From Brasenia schreberi (Eukaryota; Streptophyta; Magnoliopsida; Nymphaeales; Cabombaceae), in contig JAYKKT010000091.1 of assembly GCA_036023115.1 (NCBI GenBank), forward strand, positions 30,885,501 through 30,949,500: DNA of 64,000 nucleotides, read 5' to 3'. Both the position numbers and the translations under genes were made by a program. The first letter of the stretch is position 1. Each line of letters begins with the position of its first letter. The notes under the pieces are model-generated. The model searched no databases. It was not told where the DNA came from and worked only from the letters and a program-made list of their open reading frames with translations. Below, one piece after another: positions 30,651 to 43,735 of the stretch.

Positions 30651-31949
30651 CTAGTCTTACACATCTTTTGTCTTGGCTGATTCACTCTTTATTACATACA
30701 GCACATTCCTCCAAATTTTACAAGCCATATAGATTTACACGGAAAGATGCATGATAACGCTACCTTAAGCAGTTGCATGGCTCGCTCTTGGGATGTCATC
30801 ATTCGCAAACGAGAGGAAACCGTGTTCATGGAAGATGGTTGGCGTGAATTTGTACAATATCATTCCATAAAAGCTGGTGACTTTGTGCTTTTGGAGTACA
30901 ATGGCAGTTTGGATTTTCACATCAAAGTGTTTGATATAACTGCATGTGAAAGTGTGAAACGTACAAATCCACTGGAGTTTGATGAGGAAATCTCAGAATC
31001 CAAACCTTCAGAAAACACCGAGGAAACAGTGGAAGTTGATTCATCAGATGACAGTTCAGAAGACGCCGAGGAAATGATGGAAGTTGATTCATCAGATGAC
31101 AGTTCATATGACTGGAACTCTCGTCATGTAAGGGTAATAAAAACATTACACTATGCCAGTTTTTCTTTTTGACAATTCCTCATTGGAAGGCCCATCCCTA
31201 TTCCTACTTTTTAATTATCATTCTCTATTCATATGTAAGTTGTTTAAATAATTTATTGGATTTGAAGTTTGTCTCGTTCTATTTGTTTCTCTCACCATGA
31301 ACTGCCTACCATGCTCACCATCTGATGTTACCGCCAGTGCTGCCTGCTAACACCACTAGTACCATGAGAGCCAGTTTCACTGTCCACAACACACACACAC
31401 ATACACATAAAAGTAAATGTAAGTGCATGTCAATGGCCCCAATAATTGAGGAAGTTCTTGTTATTTGGTAAGCTACGTGCACAATATAATTGTGGCATAC
31501 TTTTTTTACAGTTATTCTTGGTTGGTGTTTTCAATAGGTAAAACCACGCAGGGGCAAACCCCGGATATTCAATGCTTGCTGCATCTCAAGATGACGTCCA
31601 GTCACAGAAGCAGAGAGGACGAAGGCATTTGATAAGTCGAAATCTTTCATGAAATTTCATCCGCATCTAAATCGTGAACAATGTTTCATTGTTACCATGG
31701 GTGTGACGTGTGTCTATAAGAGGTTCTATTTGGTGAGTTTTTCCCAAGCTAAATTACCTTCAAACTCCTTTTATTTTGTTTTCCCTGAATTTTCTTTTTA
31801 CTCAATGTGTTGCCACAAATACAATTGCATGTAGCAAAAAGTAGTAATGATCTTGAAGAAAAGCAAGACCTCGTCATCCTAATGTCAATAACACGACCTT
31901 TTCATTTGATAAGAAAAATATGTGTTAATTGGTGGCGCCAGTTTCAACT

Positions 31950-32290
31950 TCCTTTTTTTTAATACAAGAGGGTGCAAGCCCTCTGGGGGTCGAACTCCTC
32001 GCCAGATACAACGGTAGAAAGCGTTGTTGATAAGGGTTTTGGAAAAGATATTTAAAACAATGTACCTTTAGGAGGAACTCTCTGCCAGCTGCAACAGTGG
32101 GGAGTGCTCTGCCGTTGAGCTTGAAGTCTGTTTTGAAAAAACCGGTTTTGGTTTCAGTTCCCGACTGGTTTGGAGACCATGAACCATAACCAAACCAGGT
32201 CAGTTTGGCCGGTTGCGGTTTTGGTTATGGTTCCAAGGTCGGTTTAACTGGTTCTGATTACCGCCGGTTCCAAATAGGCCATGTTTAGAG
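31950..32290. repeat. SINE-like fragment followed by a GGTTCC/ACCGG-word fragment in REM intron 3
   Basis: At 31955-32010 ACAAGAGGGTGCAAGCCCTC and GGGGGTCGAACTCCTCGCC give, inverted, a GAGTTCGACCCCC B box. At 32130-32280 the sequence is dense in CCGGTTTTGG, GGTTCC and ACCGCCGG words of the family described at 30330. Confidence 0.4.
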
Positions 32291-33069
32291 CCGACTTTTC
32301 CTGGCAACTCCCCTATATTGCAGTAGGGTTGCCACTAAGTTCACGATGGATTGGTGCCGCCATATGCCAAGGGCGCCATTATAAGCTTGCAGTTCAATGC
32401 ATGCTAGTCTATTAGGATGTTCATGTTTCTCACTTATCATATGAGCTTAGATATGGACTTTAGTTATATGAGATATGTTTCTTGTAAAGAGACAAGCATT
32501 TTAATGAACCTTTTCATAAAGTAATTAATGCTTTTATTGGAATTCTTGAGCTTCCTTGTTGCAATTTTGTGGCAGAAGTGGAAATTTTGAACTACCGGAT
32601 TACAATTTCAGCTGAACTTGCATTTCTAAACCTGGGATTATACCTTTCTTCGGTCGCTACCGCAGGCCTTGGCAATCAGTCGGATCATATAGATGTCCCT
32701 TCAATATGTGCATCGATAGAATCCAGAATGAGCTGCTTTGCCACATTGTGGGAAGGAAAGAAAGAAAGAAATGAATATCCTTACTTGCTTCTAACTGAAA
32801 AAATCACTTCGTTTACAAGCTTAATAGAAGTTTCATCTTCCTATTTTCATGCTCTACCCATCATTATTCAACTACTAGAGAAACATTATCATACAATATA
32901 ATATCTGTACAGTATGCCCTTAGACTGATACGCTCTTGAACTTTATCTTGGAAGGTCAGAAACTTGGCCAATGTGGTGTCCGCGTACCTAGTCACAGTTT
33001 GTTTTGTCACCTCTCCTTCACCTAGATGTGTCTGGTTAGCCCAGAACTGGTAAATTTATTTAAAAGTTT

Positions 33070-33240
33070 GAAAAATTATAAAGGCGGTTTGGAACTGCTG
33101 GTTCTGGTTTCAGTTTTATAAAAGGTGAAACTGGAACAAAACCGGGTGGTTCCTGGTCTTGGGCCCAGTTTCACTGGTTCAGGGTTCAGCCGGTTCCTAA
33201 CCTGGTTCGGTTCTGGTTGGAATCATTGGGCCGGTTGCAT
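33070..33240 (+). repeat. GGTTCC/ACCGG-word repeat, second copy in REM intron 3
   Basis: TTTTATAAAAGGTGAAAC, ACCGGGTGGTTCC, GGTTCAGGGTTCAGCC, then GGTTCGGTTCTGG and GGGCCGGTTGC follow the same order as the intron 1 copy. Confidence 0.6.
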
Positions 33241-33937
33241 GTAATCCATCTGTAATGACTTTAGCTATCGTACTCAACCCAGAATCCTCTAGGATACACA
33301 GATACATGTACCATAGCGTATTTTATAATGTCAATGAACAAGTAAAGTTTCTGTGGCAATACCTCGGTGTAGATCCGAGATAATCAGGGATTTCAGAGTG
33401 AAAGCTGAGATGAAAGCACAGCTTGGGGAACCTCAATGTCCAGGGCAATATGCATATCTGAACCATGTTTCTTCATTTCACATACTCATGCAAAGTAATT
33501 TCTTACCGGCGTTGTTAATGTCTTCGGCCTTTTACCTTTTATATTTTGCTGTAATCAACTTCCATTCGGTTTGTCAATCATAGTTCTAAAATTAACTGTA
33601 TGGTTAGTAGATGCCTCAGTAAACCTTTTCTATGCAGAGCATACCAATGAATTTTGGGAACAAGTTCAAATTGCAGCGCGTTTCAGATGTGTTCCTTCGT
33701 TCATCTGACAACACGAAACGGTACCGAGCCAGCCTTACTGAAACATATCGACGCTGATGCAGACTTATTGGCGGGTCGGGTTACTTCGCCCTCGGCAATA
33801 ATCTAGAAGAAGGGGATGTCTGCTTATTTGAGCTAACAAAGATTGAAGCCTCTGCCCATCCAAAGAAGAAAAGAAAAGAAAATGTGCATATTTTTAGAGT
33901 GGTGGATCAAATCACCCCGCTTCAGTTGAAAACGTAG

Positions 33938-34673
33938 CCATGTCCGACAATTAAGCACAACTATTGTATGACAAGGCTTACACTGATGAAGTCCAGAGGA
34001 TCTTCTCCGGTAGGGATCTGCCTTCAGGCAACTTCTGTTACTTTGCCATGCAACACTAATGAAATATAGCTAGGAAGATATTCTATTTCCTCGTATAGAG
34101 ACTTGAGAGTGTGATTATGCTAATTAAATTTGATGCCTTTAATCCAAGTACCATGGAATAGCATTATACTCAAATTTGGCTTGGATGGCATATCTTGGTG
34201 TCAAAACATGCAATTGATTTCCAACAAGTAGCTCGTAGCAGATTCCGGTCAATTTTCTACCTTCAACTCTCGGAATGTTTCACCTTCTCACAGTGTAATG
34301 ATTGAAGAACCGAACCCAAGAGAACCTAGAAGAAAATAAACTATCTCCATACAACAGGATGTGTCTTTTACAAACCACATGAACGTTCACGAACTGCTTA
34401 TTCTTTCCCGAGCTTCACGAGCCAAGCTGAGTTGAACAGACACAGTTCATGTACAGCTCAGATAAGGTCACGAACCAAACATGAACGAGCTGGTGCCGAG
34501 CTGATCAATGAGCAGCTCGGTTCATGCAAGTATATCGCAGTCAACAAACTCAGATCTGTACATGCATGCGACCGAACCCTCATGCAAGTTTTCCTTTTTC
34601 CTTCTTTGTCTAGCAGACTAAATAAATAAAAGATCCTCAGGGTAAAGAATAAATTATTCAAATATATGAACTT
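33938..34673. other. Intergenic stretch with a GAGCTG/GTTCATG-word repeat
   Basis: At 34380-34540 CACGAACTG, GAGCTTCACGAGCC, AGCTGAGTTGAAC and AGCTCGGTTCATGC words cluster, as at 4.08 and 45.3 kb. No gene is seen. Confidence 0.4.
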
Positions 34674-34933
34674 TCAATCTTTCAAGAGGATTTTATCAGG
34701 CAAAGAACTGGGCCGGAGTTGCAGTTGTTCATACCCAAGCTACCTTGACGCCTCATAGAGAGCAATTCCCACACTCTGGACAAATTCAGACAACGTACAT
34801 AAGTATCCACAATAGGGATTCTCAGCGCCCCACCCCCATGGTGGCCATTTGTGCAGTCATTCAACACCTCTGTGGGTAGTCCGCTAGTTTCGCAACCAAA
34901 TACTAGCCAATCCCCACATTTAAACGAGAAATC
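34674..34933 (-). pseudogene. Terminal exon of a SpoU/TrmL-type tRNA 2'-O-methyltransferase, broken
   Basis: TrmL-type SPOUT enzymes methylate the wobble ribose of some tRNAs; plant members are often organellar. After an acceptor TTGATTGCAG, the minus strand encodes [20 protein letters not shown], then GGGALRIPIVDTYVRCLNLS. These are SPOUT motif 2 (E-x-SGLP) and motif 3 (IP...TYVRCLNLS) of the AdoMet knot. The frame then shifts near 34775-34780. The family ending VGIALYEASR continues in another frame, is interrupted by TAG at 34740-34742, and resumes as LGYEQLQLRPSS to the stop. No upstream exons were found in the next 1 kb, where a 150-bp (AT)n array and a LINE lie. A dead remnant is inferred. 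Confidence 0.8.
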
Positions 34934-34984
34934 CTGCAATCAAATCACCATTGAACTATCAAAACTCAAAGTTGAATATATTAT

Positions 34985-35879
<895 letters not shown>

Positions 35880-38800
35880 TAAGGGCCACAGAAAACGAAA
35901 ATCATAATTCTCTGTGTCCTATGAGTGGTAGGCCACTTCCAGAGAAAAGAAAGAAATTGTGAGGCATGTAGATCAGAGAGAGAGTACTGCAAAGTCCTCA
36001 AAGGAAACTGACAAAAAGGAAAAAATTGCCCCTGGACCAAGATTTAATGTGAATAATAAGATTCGTATTGGTTCTTGGAATATCGGAACATTATCGGGTA
36101 AGCTAATGGAGGTGGTAGATACTATGATTCGGAGAAAGATTCATATTCTATGTTTACAAGAGACAAAATGGGTTGGAGAAAAAGCAAAGGAGATAGAGGA
36201 TACAAGTTTTAAATTATGGTACTCAGATAAAGAAAAGGCCCGAAACGGAGTTGGTATTATCATAAATAAAGATTTAAAGGAGAGTGTAGTAGACATACAA
36301 CGATATGGTGACCGAATCATGACATTGAAATTAGTGTTAGGAGCAGAGGTTTTGAATATAGTTTGTGCTTACGCACCCCAAGTAGGACTAGAAGATAGTA
36401 TAAAGACAGTTTTTTGGTAAGAGTTAGATAAGGTGTTTCAAAAGATTCCACAAAGGGAGATGATTTGTTTAGGAGGAGATTTAAATGGACATGTCGGTAA
36501 AGAGGCATTAGGATATCAAGGGATTCATGGAAACTTTGGTTATGGGGATATAAACGAGGAAGGTAGGGAGATTTTAAATTTTGCTATGTCATTTGATCTC
36601 TTTATAGTCAATACAATCTTCAAAAAACGAGATTAACATTTAATTACTTAAAAGAGTGGCTTATCACAAACACAAATTGATTACTTTATTTGTAGAAAAA
36701 AGATAGAGTGTGTTGTAAAGATTGTAAGGTAATTCCAGGAGAAAGCTTAATCACCCAACATCGACTTTTAGTTATGGATTTACAAATAAAAAAATGGACA
36801 AAGAATAAAAGAGTGCATCGAGCTATTCGGACTAAATGGTGGAACCTCAAAAGCGAAAAAGAAGATATATTTAAACAGAAAGTCCTTCAAGGAGATGTTT
36901 GGAATTATGTTGGCATACCTTGTGATATGTGGAACAATATGGCTATACATATTAGGAAAGTGGCGAAAGATGTGTTAGGGGTATCTAAGGGAGGTGTACC
37001 GGCACAAAAAAGAAGCTTGGTGGTGGAGTGAAGTAGTACAAAATAAAATCAAGGCAAAGAGGGCATGTTACAAATTACATTATGCTAAGAAAACTAGTAA
37101 AACTTTAGTAGCTTATAAGAAAGCAAAGAAAGAAGCAAAAAAGGCCGTTAGTGAAGCAAAAACTAAGATTTGGGAGGACTTATATAAAAAACTCAACTCA
37201 AAAGAGGGTGAAAGAGATATTTTTAGGATAGCTAGGGCTAGAGATAAGAAAACTAAAGATCTTAATTATGTTAGATGCATAAAAGACGAGGATGAAAAAA
37301 TTCTAGTGGCAAATGATGATATAAGAAATAGATGGAAAAACTATTTTTATAATCTTTTTAATGAAAATAAAGATGTTAGTATTAGTTTAGGAGATTTAGC
37401 CAAGTCAGAAAAGTATATAAACCACAATTTTTACCTACGTATTCAAAAGAATGAAGTCAAAGAGGCTCTTAAACATATGAAGAGTGGTAAATCGGTAGGA
37501 CCAGATAATATTCTTATAGAAGTTTGGAAAATACTAAGAGAAATAGGAATCACTTGGCTCATAAGACTATTTAATGAAATATGGAAAAACCAAAAGATGC
37601 CCGAGGAATGGAGAGAAAGTACACTTATACCCGTATATAAGAACAAGGGAGACATTCAAAATTGTGCGAATTATCGAGGTATCAAGTTAATGAGTCATAC
37701 TATGAAATTATGGGAAAGAATTATCGAACGTAGGTTAAGACAAGTATCAAGTACAACAGAGAACCAATTTGGATTTATGTCAGGTAGATCTACTATTGAA
37801 GCGATTCATCTTTTGAGACGTCTTATGAAACATTTTAGAGCAAAAAAGAAAGACCTTCACATGATATTTATTGATCTAGAAAAAGCTTATGATAGGGTAC
37901 CGAGGGAGGTTCTTTGGAGAACTTTGGAAAAAAGAGGTATCCCATTGACATATATTAACCTTATAAGAGACATGTATGATGGTGCAAAAACATGTGTGAG
38001 GACTCATTAAGGAACGACAGGCTTCTTTGAAGTTAATATTGGGTTACATCAAGGATCAACTTTAATTCCATACTTATTTATAATGGTGATGGATGAGTTA
38101 ACAAAACATATTCAAGATGAAGTACCTTGGTGTATGTTATTTGCAGATGACATTGTATTAGTGGAGGAGTCTAAGGAAAAAGTTAATAGAAAATTGGAAC
38201 TATGGAGAGAAACATTAGAAAACAAAGGCCTCCGACTTAGTAGAACAAAGACAGAATATATGGAATGTAAGTTTGATCATTTGGCTACTTCAGAGGACAT
38301 AGAAATTAAAATTGGCACACATTGCATTCCCCAAAAGGAAAATTTTAAATACCTAGGGTCAATTTTTCAAAGTGATGGAAGAATTGATGGAGATGTTACA
38401 CATAGAATTAATGCTGGTTGGTTAAAATGGAGAGGAGCATCAGGTATTCTTTGTGATAAGAAGATACCATTAAAATTAAAAGGTAAATATTATAGAGCAG
38501 CAATTAGGCCTGCCATGTTTTATGGTTCTGAGTGTTGGGCAGTTAATCATCAACATGTACAAAAGATGTCTGTGACAGAAATGAAGATGTTGAGATGGAT
38601 GAGTGGTTATACAAGAAAAGACCGTATACATAATGAGGTTATTAGAAACAAATTAGGAGTGGCACCAATAGAGGATAAAATGAGAGAACATCGTTTAAGA
38701 TGGTTTGGACATATAGAAAGAAGATCAAAAGAAGAACCTGTAAGAAAGTTAGAAAAACTAAATTTAGAAAGTATTAAAAGAGGTAGAGGACGACCACAAA

Positions 38801-38945
38801 AGTGTTGGAAAGAAACAATAAAGAATGATCTAGCTTATTGGGAGTTAACTGCTAACATGGCACACGATAGGGATCTGTGGAAACAAAGAATCCATGTAGC
38901 CGACCCCGTCTAGTATGGGAAAAGGCTTAGTTGTTGTTGTTGTTT
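35880..38945 (+). mobile_element. Nearly full-length RTE-type LINE, inactivated
   Basis: An APE-type endonuclease comes first (35959-36650: IRIGSWNIGTLSGK, LCLQETKWVGEKAKE, GGDLNGHVG, then SQTQIDYF). Reverse transcriptase follows (36700-38280: [69 protein letters not shown]). The C-terminal segment is KYLGSIFQSDG, CWAVNHQHVQKMSVTEMKML and HRLRWFGHIERR, ending at 38913. The 3' end is AAAAGGCTTAG plus (TTG)n at 38931-38943, as in RTE-clade elements. In-frame stops lie at 36418, 36634, 36649 and 38008, with frameshifts near 36690 and 37000. The catalytic ADD is intact, but the element cannot make full protein. The 5' boundary is approximate and no target duplication was identified. Confidence 0.93.
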
Positions 38946-39600
38946 CAGATTCGGGGAAGCAAAGAGCAATTAGAGAGTTGAAGAGGGTGACCCGAAAATT
39001 CAGAGAGAGAGAGAGGCGTGAAGACCTCACAGCTGTTCAGATTTTTCATTTCCAAAACTTTGGTGGTCGTTATTTCTAAAAATTCAATACAGCACTTAAA
39101 ACTACCTATGAGTGGGGCTACGGAGATTGCTGACAATAAGTAAAATGCTGCATCATTCTAGTGAAGGACACCAATCGCATCTCAAAAAGCAGATATGTAC
39201 CATTGTACTTCCTATACTTGGATTTAATGTTAATGGTGCACTTTTTATTTCAAATCGATAACGTTAGAAATGTTTGAAGAGATTTAATCATGATTGAGCT
39301 ATAATACTACTCTATCTATATATAGGGAGAGAGAGTAGAATAATGTTTAAATTACATTATCTTATTAAAAATATCTCCTTGGTTCAATGCGTGAAATCAA
39401 TAAGCATAGATTTGAATCTTTGCATTTAATGCACATAAATGCAAAGCAATTATACTTATCAATTTAAATCTTGATCTCAAATATTTAATGGTGCATAAGT
39501 TTATACACAATTGTGCACCGAAAGACATTACATATTTACCATTGTTTCATATATATACAAATCAATTATTTTATTTGTAGGAGAATTAAGGATTACAAAC
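38946..39600. other. Stretch 3' of the LINE, nothing firm
   Basis: A 63-codon minus frame (39136-38945) starts MSAISVAPLIGSFKCC and runs into the LINE 3' end. Its composition would suit a transit-peptide exon, but no family is recognised. The rest is AT-rich. Confidence 0.25.
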
Positions 39601-40631
39601 TAATTAAAAAAAAAAACTTATCTACTAAATATCGACTTAATAAATTTATGCTTAAGAAAGTGAAATATACATAGTTGGTCGGAAAGACATCTTATACCTA
39701 TGAATGCCATAGAAAAATTCTTGTTAGTTAATACATGTATCAAAATCTATGACAAAAAGTAATTTATACATTTTTATCTTATATGTACAATTGAATTCAG
39801 GCACCTTCGAGAATGTACGTAACTGAATTGACCGAGGATGTTCAAACATAATGTCACTAACAATGTCTTTATATGGTATCCTCCGATACCAAGTATGGTA
39901 CTGATGACTATCTAATTTTCATAATAGATGATGCAAAATAGTTTGACTACCCATTTCCTCTTTCCTAATTGTCATCATCCAATTGTAAATATGACTTCCT
40001 ATATTGTCATTCAGATCATCAAGATGATTTAATTACAACAAAATATGCTTAGGATTACAATGACTTTTGTTTATCTTCTTTGTTACACTATACTCAATGC
40101 CATTCTATCTACCTACAAATAACGTGTTACCTTCCAAATAAAAGGCAAGAGAGTGATTATGCATGACAATAACCACATTTAACCTTCATAAACCACCGGT
40201 TTCACTCTCTCTTATAAGAAAAAAGGGGCATTTCACCTTCTTTGTAACAGTCCAACGATGACTTTCAACATCAACTTTTTATTATTTTTATATTCACTGC
40301 TTTTTCATGCCTAAACCATACTTTGCTTCATACAATCTTTACTTTTTAATTGGAGAATGATGATAAAAATGGTGTACTTCTTCACAATATCTCTTACTCA
40401 TTGAAACATGTCATTTTGATTGCAAAATCTTGTACTTATGGTATATGCAATTGCATAATCAAGTCTATCACTCTCACAATCAACATATGTGTCGTCACAT
40501 ATACCATCAAGTAACCAATCAACAAATAGATCATTTGGTACACTATCATTAATTTTAGTATCGTCATGTATAGTATATGAATAATCTAATAATACATCAT
40601 AATAAACATTTTCACTTGATTTCTTTGACAT
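39601..40631 (-). mobile_element. Mutator/FAR1-like transposase remnant
   Basis: A minus-strand frame at 40631-40398 begins MSKKSSENVYYDVLLDYSYT. Downstream in broken frames come CPFFL, HNHSLAFYLEG, FVGR, KSHCNPKHILL and IYNW. This order resembles the FAR1/MULE N-terminal region (CPF, then NH-x-L...EGH...GRL, then K..V.P+.IL..L). Stops and frameshifts are frequent and no MULE DDE core was seen. It rests on short motifs and is tentative. Confidence 0.45.
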
Positions 40632-41039
40632 CTTGTAGTTTAAAGAATAACAATATTAATATAATAAAAAAATAGGGTGACACTTGTTGAGTGCGTTAGG
40701 CATGTTGAAATTGATACTCAATGATCATGACTCTCTTATAAGAGGGTTCCACATAGGGTACACATCTCTTAATCAAGTGTCGTGCCTAGGATGTGATGTC
40801 ATATAAAAGAGTGATGCAACATTTTATAGGGAACACGCTATACATCTCTTTCCTGAGAAGGATTGGTGACCTTGATTGAACCGTTCACCAAAAATATCTC
40901 CAAAACTAGATTTTTTCATCAACTTTTTGTGTGGTTCTTTGCTAAATCGATAAAATGCTTGGAATAATATTCTTAGAGTGGTTTTGTGGAGATTGAATAC
41001 CAATATTGTCATAATTATATTGATACCCATATTGCATAA

Positions 41040-43735
41040 GCTATCGATACACGATAATCATACCTTATCGTACGATATGAGACAACATACTATATTTAAT
41101 CATGTATACTAAGAACAAAATCATAAAACCATAAAAAATTGAAATTAATCAATATTAGATAATAAATTATTAGAAAACACAATCAATATTAAACATAATC
41201 CATTCAGTAACAATTAACAAGTAGTTTACGAGTAATAACTAATAAGTAATTAAGAATTGACATGGCAATGACATTTCATAATCAATAACTATAAGAGTAA
41301 GAAACTTAAAATTATTAAACTACAAATTGAAATTGACATATCGGTTCAAAATTAAGATTATAATTTATAAAACAAAAATGTAAATTACAAAGTTCATACT
41401 TCAGAGTTCAATTTCAATGTTTCATTCCACAAAACATGAATCATAATCAATAAATGCATCATAAGCATTATAGTTAGGGTTGTCATCATCGTCATCGCCA
41501 CCATCACCATCATCTCCCTCCTCTAATTCTATAATTGGGTCATCCAATCCATTTTCTTCTACATTGTCATCTCCAATATTTACTTATGCTTATATTGCTC
41601 TCTAGTTTTTATTGTCTAAATTGATATGAACTCTTCTTTTTCGATCCAATCATCAAGAATATCAATACATTTGTAGCTAAGTGGGTTATATGGAATCCTC
41701 CTTACCCTTCTTGCATATTCTTTTCTTAACTTCTCTATCTTATACAAAGTTGAGAGAAAATATAATAGAGGGATTAAGAAAATATGTGACTATATGCAAA
41801 TTCTAATGCATTTTCTAGTTTGAATGTGCATCAATTATCTTTCAAACCTTTCTTAGAAGTGACCGCTTACGGTCAAGGTTTGCTTGCATTTATAATTTGA
41901 TATTATTCATAGCATCATATATATAAGGTATATCTTCACTATTTATTATTTCCATTACATTTAGTAAAGACACAGTCATCCTAAAAAAATTTGTTGCATT
42001 TCTCATAAAAGTTAGCATTAACTATAGTATCCACTGCAACAATCTCCACCCTCTTTCTCGACCAATTTATACAGTCCCATTCATCATATGCAAACATATT
42101 TGTTAATGCATTTTTATGTATTACAAGACTTTGAATAGTAATAATATTTGTATCAACTCCCTTCCACTAGTGTGGATTCTAATCAAATGCAATATATATG
42201 AGTAGTTATAAATAAACTTTGTGACATTTTAGCATGAATCAATAGTACTATTGATTTCATCCATTATACTCAAATCCTTATACATTAAGTCTATGAATGT
42301 GCAACATATAGGGTTTACACTAAGGATGGATGGCTTGATTCAAGCATCTTACCAACTGTTTTAAAATTTACAACATTATCAATAATAAATTGAATAACAT
42401 TTTCAACACCAACATTTTCAAAAATAGGTACCATATTATCTATAGTTTTATCAATATGGGATATGTCATATGCGAAACTAATGTCTCCTTTGGATAGTAG
42501 ATTAAGACGTTTACTAATGATCTATGATGACCATTTGTCCAATCATTAGTAATAATAAAACAACTAGTAACCTTTCATAACTCCCTAAATTTAAAACTCT
42601 ATTCATGAACAATATCAACCAATTTTGTAGTGATTTAACCCTCAAAACATAATACGTAGGGGCCTTATAACCCGATCCTACACCAACAATAACATCTACC
42701 ATACTTTGGAAAGAAAATAAATTTACAACATTAAAAGGAATATATTTTTCATAAAAGAACTCCATACACTTCAAATATATTTTCTAAATCACCTCATTTA
42801 TAGTTATAGCTGATCTAATGTCTGATTGAGTTCCAAGAGTCATACATAGGAAAAAAATGAATGTATTCTACTGCTTCTACCTCCTGTACCACTCCTTATA
42901 ATCATCAAGTGAACATTGACTCTTGTAGTCGAACAAGAACCAACACTACTACTACTGCCATCAAAACCTACACTCTTTATCTTATCTCACCTTTTCCTCC
43001 TACTCTTCAGTCATACCATGAATTTCTTCATCATATATCTCTTGAGAGGCGTCTTGAAAATGTTAAGAGTATTGAGACATATCTCAATCGTCTATTTCTA
43101 CTCTCTCTATCATAATCTTTTTCTTTTCTTTATAGCCTCATATTTTATAGCTTTGGGCACCCGATGATAAGTACTTTATCTTTTTTGGTTTCCGTTAGAT
43201 ATTGTTTAATGTACCTATTCACAAGCATATTGTCTTCATACATTGAAGTAAAATACTTCCACATTGGACCAAACACCATCAAGCTTAGTAGAGATAAACC
43301 ATAACAAAAAATGGTTGAGGAATCTCAAAACCTATAAATATCAATTTTTTGAAGTGAAAAATTGGGTGAAAAAGGATTAAGAATGAAAGGAAGGAAGTAT
43401 GCCACAAATTTGACAAAAACTCTACACATTTTCAAGAGTTTGAGAGAAAAAGTATGATTGTTCATAAAATCAAGCAAATAGATGATAGGAAAAACGAATA
43501 GATTGAATATAGTTTTTGAAGGTACCGATCATATCATATAATACGGTATGATACAATACTCTATCGTACAATATGGGTTGTATCATATGATATGGCATGA
43601 TATAATATTGTATCATACGATACAACTTCATAAATTATCAAATACAATACACTGACTTCTATTATATTGTTCTAGCATATGATATATGATAAACTTATAT
43701 TATATTGTATGATACAATACAACTTTTATAGCAGT
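41040..43735 (-). mobile_element. hAT transposon remnant with flanking GATACG word arrays
   Basis: The minus-strand frame 42774-42514 encodes MEFFYEKYIPFNVVNLFSFQ, then MVDVIVGVGSGYKAPTYYVL, the DUF659 region of plant hAT transposases (IPFN...F..MVDAI...G.GYK.P.Y..LR). Closer to the 3' end (41760-41425) come LYKIEKLRKEYARR, YNPLSYKCIDILDDWIEKEE and an acidic tail (EEGDDGDGGDDDDD). This matches the C-terminal layout of the second remnant at 63.6 kb. Both flanks (41040-41095 and 43530-43735) are packed with TCGTACGATATG / GATACAATAC words, probably subterminal transposase-binding repeats. Stops and gaps make it inactive. The outer limits are approximate. Confidence 0.7.

Larger units (their letters stand above)
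29239..33937 (+). pseudogene. REM-type B3-domain transcription factor with two premature stops
   Basis: REM proteins are nuclear DNA-binding factors with tandem B3 domains. Four exons with phase-0 GT-AG junctions were assembled: 29239-29346, 30702-31127, 31538-31732 and 33638-33937 (342 codons). Exon 1 ends IFFKIMLGDFTSKL and exon 2 opens HIPPNFTSHI, joining a classic B3 start. ARSWDVIIRKREE, DGWREFVQYHSI and GDFVLLEYNGSLDF complete domain 1. An acidic linker holds a duplicated VDSSDDSS unit. Exon 3 carries PVTEAERTKAFDKSKSF, the usual pre-domain-2 helix. Exon 4 has SIPMNFGNKF, GGSGYFALGNNLEEGDVCLF and HIFRVVD. TGA occurs at 31592-31594 and at 33755-33757, both where CGA (Arg) fits. The ATG at 29239 follows an in-frame TAG directly. 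An alternative acceptor could skip the first stop but not the second. A truncated single-B3 protein of 196 residues could still be made. Confidence 0.85.

Noticed and set aside
31592..33757. The two TGA codons of the B3 gene as recoded selenocysteine
   Set aside because: Land plants lack the selenocysteine system; Arg (CGA) fits the family at both positions, so nonsense mutation is simpler.
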